From NCBI GenBank assembly GCA_003162255.1, contig PMMJ01000291.1, positions 1 through 6,033 of the forward strand: a stretch of 6,033 bases of DNA, in the 5' to 3' direction. This DNA is from Acidobacteriaceae bacterium (GTDB lineage Bacteria > Acidobacteriota > Terriglobia > Terriglobales > Acidobacteriaceae). A model generated the notes under the pieces. It saw nothing but the letters and a program-made list of their open reading frames with translations. It ran no database searches and was not told the DNA's origin. This document shows, piece after piece, positions 1-4,161 of this stretch. The stretch's first letter is position 1. Every line of letters starts with the position of its first letter. Position numbers and translations under genes: made by a program.

Positions 1-712
1 TCACGCTCGATTCGTGTAGCCCCAGAGTTCGCGCAATCTCCGCCAGAGTCCGCCCGTCGAGATAATAAGATGCCAGCGTAAACCGGTCCTCCGGCGAAAG
101 CTCGGCCAGCGCCTCATCGGTGGCCGCTTCCAGCCGTTGATCCGAAGCGCGCGCGGGCTCAGGGACCGCCGCTGCGAACTGCACCCCATCTTCGGTCTGC
201 TCTTCCAGACTGACCGTGTGTTTCTGCTTACGATAGCGATTGATGAACTCCTGCGCCATCACCGTGCGCAACCAGCCTTCGAGGGAACCGCGACCGGTGT
301 AGAAGACGAGCTTCGAACTGCGCACTCCATCGCGTGCGTTCACGCCGTACAGATCCGCGAACAGCGAATCGGCCAACTCCGCGGCATGAGCGCCGTCCCG
401 CGTGATGTGTAACGCCATCCCGTGGAGCTTCTGCCGGTAGCGGCTGATGAAGTCCTGCCACGCGCGCTCATTTCCAGCGGCACATGCGCGGGCCAGCGCC
501 AGTTCTTCCAGATGCAAGCGGGCGCAGAAGTCAGCTTGCTGTTCCGCCGAAGCGTGCGCCGAATTGGGGTTTGCCTCGCAATACTTGCACAGAATTGCAT
601 CGAGGATGGCCGCGAATTGGTCGGCACTCACGCCATAGACTGCAGCCCCGCTGCGCTCGTAAAGAACCACAGCAACGTCTGCTCCGTAGCCGGGTTGGAC
701 GGACCTTGGCAT
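1..712 (-). CDS. sigma-70 family (ECF-like) RNA polymerase sigma factor, C-terminus cut by window edge
   Basis: A sigma factor directs RNA polymerase to a set of promoters. Translating the minus strand from the ATG at 712 gives 237 open codons that run off the left edge. Residues about 78-165 look like sigma region 2: GNERAWQDFISRYRQKL at 80-96, then TGRGSLEGWLRTVMAQEFIN at 139-158, the typical region 2.3/2.4 pattern. Residues about 185-237 are region 4: ALAELSPEDRFTLASYYLDG followed by the helix-turn-helix RTLAEIARTLGLHESSV. A linker rich in Ala, Glu and Pro (about 166-190) separates them. Only the end of region 4 seems missing. Compared with a minimal ECF sigma factor there are about 78 extra N-terminal residues, containing C42-x2-C45, H53, C63, H67 and C77. 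The ATG at 712 is the only in-frame start I found near the N-terminus. It has only a weak purine stretch (CGGGA) as ribosome site. The gene diverges from the gene at 960. The family call is firm; regulon and any anti-sigma partner are unknown. Confidence 0.85.
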   Translation of the reverse strand, partial: MPRSVQPGYGADVAVVLYERSGAAVYGVSADQFAAILDAILCKYCEANPNSAHASAEQQADFCARLHLEELALARACAAGNERAWQDFISRYRQKLHGMALHITRDGAHAAELADSLFADLYGVNARDGVRSSKLVFYTGRGSLEGWLRTVMAQEFINRYRKQKHTVSLEEQTEDGVQFAAAVPEPARASDQRLEAATDEALAELSPEDRFTLASYYLDGRTLAEIARTLGLHESSV

Positions 713-831
713 GTATCCCGTGAACCGTGTCCCAGATGATGCTAGCAACTTTTTTGACGCAAGGAAGCATAAATCGTGCGTTCTACGGTCAGCGAGCAGA
801 GAAAGACACTCCTGGAAGACTCGCGATTGAG

Positions 832-865
832 TCCCCGGCACGCGCGGTCTCTGGCGTGCCGGGGA
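832..865. repeat. perfect 12-bp inverted repeat (hairpin) in divergent intergenic region
   Basis: The arms TCCCCGGCACGC (832-843) and GCGTGCCGGGGA (854-865) are exact reverse complements around a 10-base loop. The hairpin lies in the 247-base stretch 713-959 between the divergent sigma-factor gene and the gene at 960, about 120 bases from the first and 95 from the second. No T-run follows on either strand, so it does not look like an intrinsic terminator. It could be a REP-like dispersed palindrome, an operator, or an mRNA leader structure. Nothing else in 713-959 is convincing: a TTGACG at 754-759 resembles a -35 box but has no good -10 at normal spacing, and a short ACGC-rich run sits at 878-894. 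Confidence 0.7.
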
Positions 866-947
866 TGGGCCGGGGCGACGCACGCACGCAACGCTGTGCA
901 TCGTCCACGCGGGAACACTTGTATCTTCGCTGGTGTCTTTACTGCTG

Positions 948-952
948 GGAGG
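948..952 (+). promoter_or_regulatory. ribosome binding site GGAGG for the gene at 960
   Basis: GGAGG ends 7 bases before the ATG at 960, an ideal Shine-Dalgarno position. It decides the start: the in-frame GTG at 933 has no such site and would place nine extra residues before the hydrophobic export signal. Confidence 0.8.
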
Positions 953-959
953 CGCAATT

Positions 960-2072
960 ATGCGGCTGGTCACAGTAGTTGTTGGGATCGCGCTGTTGAT
1001 AGTGGCGGCGGTTGTGGTTCCGTGCCTGCTCCAGGCGGGCGAAGTGGCGCCAGCGTCTGGTTACTCGCTGCTCAGCCCGATTCGCAGCGGCAATTTGACC
1101 GTGTTTCCCGTGGTTGCCAGTAGGTCGTATGACACGGCAGAGTTTCTGACCTTAGATGAAGGCCTGCGCAGCGGCGACGTCGTCGTGACTGAAGCCGGCC
1201 AGGCGCGGGGCCTCATTCGTCATCGTCACGGCGACCCGGCAATCATCCATCCCATTCGCGACGCGGAGGTTAACCGGCTGGTTCTGGTTAATAACTCGAA
1301 GCGGCCCTTGTTACTCCTCGCCGGCGAGATAGTAACTGGTGGCAAGCAGGACCGTGTCATCGGCAAGGATCGCATTATTCCCGCAGAGAGCGATCCGGTC
1401 GACCTGAGCGTCTTTTGCGTCGAGCCCGGACGCTGGGTGCCGACGAACGGCAAGTACGGGTTCGGCAGCGCCGGAGGCGTTGTTGGAGGTCTTCTCGCCG
1501 CTCCCGTGGTGCGAAGCAAAGCGATGGCCGCGAAGGATCAGCAGCAAGTGTGGGACAGCGTCCGCAGTTCGCAGGCTGCCATGGCGGCGAACGTGCAGGT
1601 TACTGGCGAGGCCTCCGCGGTGAATTCGACCACTTCCTATGCGCGGGTTATGGATAACAAGGAAGTTCAAAAGCAGGTTGATGCTGTCGCCGAACCGGTG
1701 CAGCGCAACTACGAAAGCGTCATCCGCCAACTGCGCGATAAGAATGCGGTGGGCGTCGTGGTCGCCGTGAACGGAGAAATTGTCTGGGCCGACATTTTTG
1801 CGAGCACCCAACTGCTGCAAAAATATTGGCCGAAGCTGGTGCGCTCCTATGCCACCGAGGCTGTGGTGACGCGCGCCAAAGGCGGAGAGGCCAACATCAA
1901 AGATGCGCAGAAGTTTCTCGACGATTTGCAGGGGCGCCACGAAACGGCCGAATCCGAGCCTGGCCTCTATCGGCAGACGGAAATCACCGGCGACGGCTTC
2001 AAGGTGTTCGAGTTAACGTCGCTACTGCCCAAGACCGGCTTCCAAGTGCATGTGGCTAAGATGGCCGACTAG
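960..2072 (+). CDS. exported protein resembling the DUF6569 (ARPP-1) family
   Basis: This encodes 370 residues. The N-terminus (residues 1-26, MRLVTVVVGIALLIVAAVVV then PCLLQA) is a strongly hydrophobic signal peptide or membrane anchor, so the protein probably acts outside the cytoplasm. The core has the hallmarks I associate with DUF6569/ARPP-1: RPLLLLAGEIVTGGKQDRVI at 115-134, DRIIPAESDPVDLSVFCVEP at 137-156 followed by GRW, and a late strand NGEIVWADIF at 271-280. The middle (about 190-260) is rich in Gln, Ala and Ser and probably helical. A Gly-rich stretch (about 168-180) follows the conserved core. No catalytic motif is recognisable, and the family has no biochemical role that I can state with confidence. 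Cys21 lies in VVPC, a poor lipobox because of the Pro, so a lipoprotein is unlikely. The gene stands alone on its strand and converges on the NUDIX gene with 14 bases between stops. The family name is from memory of the motif pattern; the reading frame is secure. Confidence 0.82.
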   Translation: MRLVTVVVGIALLIVAAVVVPCLLQAGEVAPASGYSLLSPIRSGNLTVFPVVASRSYDTAEFLTLDEGLRSGDVVVTEAGQARGLIRHRHGDPAIIHPIRDAEVNRLVLVNNSKRPLLLLAGEIVTGGKQDRVIGKDRIIPAESDPVDLSVFCVEPGRWVPTNGKYGFGSAGGVVGGLLAAPVVRSKAMAAKDQQQVWDSVRSSQAAMAANVQVTGEASAVNSTTSYARVMDNKEVQKQVDAVAEPVQRNYESVIRQLRDKNAVGVVVAVNGEIVWADIFASTQLLQKYWPKLVRSYATEAVVTRAKGGEANIKDAQKFLDDLQGRHETAESEPGLYRQTEITGDGFKVFELTSLLPKTGFQVHVAKMAD

Positions 2073-2086
2073 AGTTGTGCGAAAGA

Positions 2087-2536
2087 TCATTCGTCACGCG
2101 GTAGCCGCGCCAATCCCTTGCGCACGACGTCGTTCGCGTCATACGCCAAATTGAGTGCTGGCAATTCCTCGCGCGTGAACCAGCGGACATCTTCCGCATC
2201 GCTCCCCGCTTTGAGATCGCCGCTGAGCGGACGACACAAGAAATCAATCAGCACGTAGTGATACTGCACTCGTCCCTGGTCGTCTCGAATCACGCGCTCA
2301 TACACGCCCAGCATCTCGCTCGACTCGACCACCAATCCCGTTTCTTCGCGGGCTTCACGGACCACTGCTTCGCGCAGAGTTTCGCCGCATTCGAGGACGC
2401 CGCCCGGGAGCGACCACTCGCCAAGCAACGGCGCCTGTCCGCGGCGGATGAGCAGGACACGATGATCGTCGTCGCGATTATCGACAATGACGGCACCCAC
2501 TCCCACCAGCGGCGACTCGGGGTATTCACGCTTCAT
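2087..2536 (-). CDS. NUDIX hydrolase (MutT/ADP-ribose pyrophosphatase-like)
   Basis: NUDIX enzymes hydrolyse nucleoside diphosphates linked to another group, using Mg2+ or Mn2+. The 149-residue product is the usual single-domain size. The Nudix box runs from G46 to L68: G46, E52, then REAREETGL at 60-68, matching GX5EX7REUXEEXGU, with E64 and E65 as expected metal ligands. The preceding GEWSLPGG (39-46) is typical of ADP-ribose pyrophosphatase-like and general MutT-like members. The C-terminal DAEDVRWFTREELPAL is the common helix-capping segment of the fold. The substrate cannot be read from the sequence. The ATG at 2536 is 7 bases after the stop of the serine hydrolase, so the two are probably co-transcribed and perhaps translationally coupled. 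A GGGAG stretch (about 2552-2556 on the minus strand) lies rather far upstream of the start. Confidence 0.93.
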   Translation of the reverse strand: MKREYPESPLVGVGAVIVDNRDDDHRVLLIRRGQAPLLGEWSLPGGVLECGETLREAVVREAREETGLVVESSEMLGVYERVIRDDQGRVQYHYVLIDFLCRPLSGDLKAGSDAEDVRWFTREELPALNLAYDANDVVRKGLARLPRDE

Positions 2537-2543
2537 TGGCCGA

Positions 2544-3953
2544 TTATTTCGCTCCCACTTGATACTGTTCGATCTTGCCGTCGGGCATGATGCGTTCCCA
2601 CACCTCGACCGTCTTCTGCGGAAAGTGGACTTCGAACAGGCGGAACGTCATTCCGCCGCGATCCTGCTTATAAGTTTGCGTAAACTCCGCCGGCGTCCCC
2701 AGCGGTCCAAGGCTGCTGGCGAAATCCTTGAGCGCCTGTTCGGTGAAATAACTGTTGCAGTTCTCGGTGAACAAGGCGCGATTGATTTTACCTTGTTGCA
2801 ATGCCGCGAATATTTCCCGGGATTGATCCTCTTGCTTGCCCGCATAGGCCTCGCGGAAAAGCAGAGCCGCGATCTTGCCGGCAATGTCGCCTGAGGCTTC
2901 GACCGAGTCTTCATTGACCATGACGACAACAGCGATGCGCGCGTCGGGAAAAACCATATTGTGCGCCGTGAAGCCGGAGACTTCGCCGCCATGCTCGATG
3001 GTGCGCTGTCCGAATTCCTGCCGCACATCCACACCCAGGCCATAGCGCGTTCCCAAACCGTTCTTGAGCACGACTTCCTTTTCCATCTGCGCATAAGAGG
3101 CCGGCCGGAGGACGGTCTGATTGATCATGCTGATATCCCACTTGGCCAGATCTTCCGCAGGCATGGCCAATTCGCCCGCGGCAAACAGCCAGCCCTTACC
3201 CTCTTTCGGGGCCAGTCGCGGCGGTCCGAGCGCATAGCGGAGATAGCCGGCCGCGTCGGTTTCGGCGAGGCGGTTCTGGTCGATGTTCATGACGCTCTTC
3301 ATCCCCAGTGGCGCGAAGATGTGCTCGCTCAGAAATTGCAGCAGAGGCTCGCCGCTCGCCTTCTCTACAATCAGTCCCGCGATTACGAAATTGGTGTTGC
3401 TGTATTGCCACTCGGTTCCAGGATCAAAATCGAGCGGCTTGCGCGCCCATTGGTCGAGAATCTTGTCCGCGGTGATCGGCTGCAGCATGAAGGGCGGAAC
3501 GTAGTCTTGCGGCCAGTAATCCTGGTAGCCAGATGTATGCGAGAGCAGTTCGCGAATTGTGACTTCGTTGCCACGGGTGAGGTTAGGCACGAACCGCGAC
3601 ACGGGATCGTCAAGCGAAAGCTTCGCTTGTTCTGCGAGTAACAGCACCGCGGCGGCCGTGAACTGTTTGCTGATGGAACCGATGCTGTAGCGCATCGAAG
3701 GCAACGCCGGTGTGTGCGGTTCAATGCGGCCGTTGCCATAGGCCTGTAGATAGGCGATCACTCCCCCTTGCACAATGGCAATCGAGGCGCTCGGAATACC
3801 CGTGGTGGTCAGCGCCTGCCGGACGGTGGCGTCAACCTTCTCCCGCAGCGCGGCAGAGATTGGCACCGGGGTTTGTGCTTCCAGAAGGGAAGCGGCGAGC
3901 AAGACAAGAACAAAAACAGCGCGCGGATTTTCAGACCGTGGTAGACGATTCAT
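2544..3953 (-). CDS. exported serine hydrolase, beta-lactamase/class C penicillin-binding-protein family (PF00144 type)
   Basis: The product has 469 residues. Residues 1-26 form a signal peptide (RAVFVLVLLAASLLEA, cleavage likely after A26), placing the enzyme in the periplasm or outside. The serpin-like active site is complete: nucleophile S93 and K96 in GSISKQFTAAAVLLL, Y184-S-N186 in WQYSNTNFVIAGLIVE, and H321-G-G323 where classical beta-lactamases have KTG. LLSHTSGY (136-143) is another family signature. HGG is usual for the esterase/D-aminopeptidase-like branch, so a peptidase, esterase or cell-wall hydrolase role is more likely than antibiotic resistance. Residues about 375-469 form an extra C-terminal domain, predicted alpha+beta, of a kind often appended to such hydrolases. 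The ATG at 3953 is chosen because it begins the signal peptide and follows GAGG by 8 bases. The frame stays open upstream to 4181, but that part crosses repeat DNA. The gene leads the operon with the NUDIX gene. The substrate is unknown. Confidence 0.93.
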   Translation of the reverse strand: MNRLPRSENPRAVFVLVLLAASLLEAQTPVPISAALREKVDATVRQALTTTGIPSASIAIVQGGVIAYLQAYGNGRIEPHTPALPSMRYSIGSISKQFTAAAVLLLAEQAKLSLDDPVSRFVPNLTRGNEVTIRELLSHTSGYQDYWPQDYVPPFMLQPITADKILDQWARKPLDFDPGTEWQYSNTNFVIAGLIVEKASGEPLLQFLSEHIFAPLGMKSVMNIDQNRLAETDAAGYLRYALGPPRLAPKEGKGWLFAAGELAMPAEDLAKWDISMINQTVLRPASYAQMEKEVVLKNGLGTRYGLGVDVRQEFGQRTIEHGGEVSGFTAHNMVFPDARIAVVVMVNEDSVEASGDIAGKIAALLFREAYAGKQEDQSREIFAALQQGKINRALFTENCNSYFTEQALKDFASSLGPLGTPAEFTQTYKQDRGGMTFRLFEVHFPQKTVEVWERIMPDGKIEQYQVGAK

Positions 3954-3961
3954 GCATGACG

Positions 3962-3965
3962 CCTC
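3962..3965 (-). promoter_or_regulatory. ribosome binding site GAGG for the serine hydrolase
   Basis: On the minus strand GAGG, within CTGAGGC, lies 8 bases before the ATG at 3953. It supports that start over the longer in-frame start at 4181. Confidence 0.65.
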
Positions 3966-3977
3966 AGAAACGGGAAC

Positions 3978-3983
3978 AGTATA
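3978..3983 (-). promoter_or_regulatory. candidate -10 box TATACT for the serine hydrolase/NUDIX operon
   Basis: TATACT on the minus strand matches the TATAAT consensus at five of six positions. It would start transcription near 3971, giving a leader of about 18 bases that still includes the GAGG ribosome site. No good -35 box is seen at 16-18 bases, so an activator or an alternative sigma factor may be needed, or the match may be chance. Confidence 0.35.
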
Positions 3984-4048
3984 CGGCCTTGGGTTGCATT
4001 CTGACAGGCGACCGCTTGATGCAGAGAGCGTCATGATCACAGCCAACT

Positions 4049-4136
4049 GCCGAGCTGCGCTCGGCCTGGACCCCTCGACTTCGCTCAGGGCGGGCTCACG
4101 GGGGCGCCCGTCCCCACACGAGCGGCCCCCACACGA
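4049..4136. repeat. cluster of short palindromes and direct repeats between the serine hydrolase and ligD
   Basis: Four signals lie within 88 bases. (1) A perfect 7-bp hairpin, GCCGAGC-TGC-GCTCGGC, at 4049-4065. (2) CCTCGACTTCGCTCAGG at 4073-4089, an imperfect palindrome. On the minus strand it reads CCTGAGCGAAGTCGAGG, which in translation gives the ALSEVEG / TSLRAG peptides that I recall as a common dispersed repeat in environmental genomes. (3) An 8-bp palindrome GGGCGCCC at 4102-4109. (4) A 10-bp direct repeat CCCCACACGA at 4112-4121 and 4127-4136, 15 bases apart. The long open frames on both strands through this region are by-products of the repeats. The rest of the 208-base intergenic region (3954-4161) shows only the candidate promoters listed separately. 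Confidence 0.65.
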
Positions 4137-4148
4137 CCCTTTCGGAAT

Positions 4149-4154
4149 TACAAT
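4149..4154 (+). promoter_or_regulatory. candidate -10 box TACAAT for ligD
   Basis: TACAAT matches TATAAT at five of six positions and ends 7 bases before the ATG at 4162. If used, transcription would begin at or next to the start codon, giving a leaderless mRNA. That fits the absence of a recognisable Shine-Dalgarno sequence before 4162. No -35 box is visible because the upstream bases are C-rich repeat DNA. Confidence 0.3.
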
Positions 4155-4161
4155 AGCGGCC

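Noticed and set aside
832..865. Rho-independent terminator
   Set aside because: The stem is strong but no T-run follows on either strand, and it lies upstream of both flanking genes.
933..959. GTG at 933 as start of the DUF6569-like gene
   Set aside because: No ribosome site before it, while GGAGG is ideally placed before the ATG at 960.
1014..1026. Lipoprotein signal (VVPC) in the exported protein
   Set aside because: Pro directly before Cys does not fit the usual lipobox, where Gly, Ala or Ser is expected.
1311..1940. 209-codon open frame on the minus strand
   Set aside because: It lies wholly inside the exported protein gene on the other strand, is rich in His/Arg/Leu without domain motifs, and is explained by GC-rich antisense openness.
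2961..3641. 226-codon open frame on the plus strand
   Set aside because: It is antisense to the serine hydrolase, whose catalytic motifs are all intact in the opposite frame; no recognisable domain.
3775..4161. Upstream extension of ligD to an ATG at 3775
   Set aside because: It would overlap the 5' end of the divergent serine hydrolase, including its signal peptide, and cross the repeat cluster; MSLDEYKRKR at 4162 is the typical LigD N-terminus.
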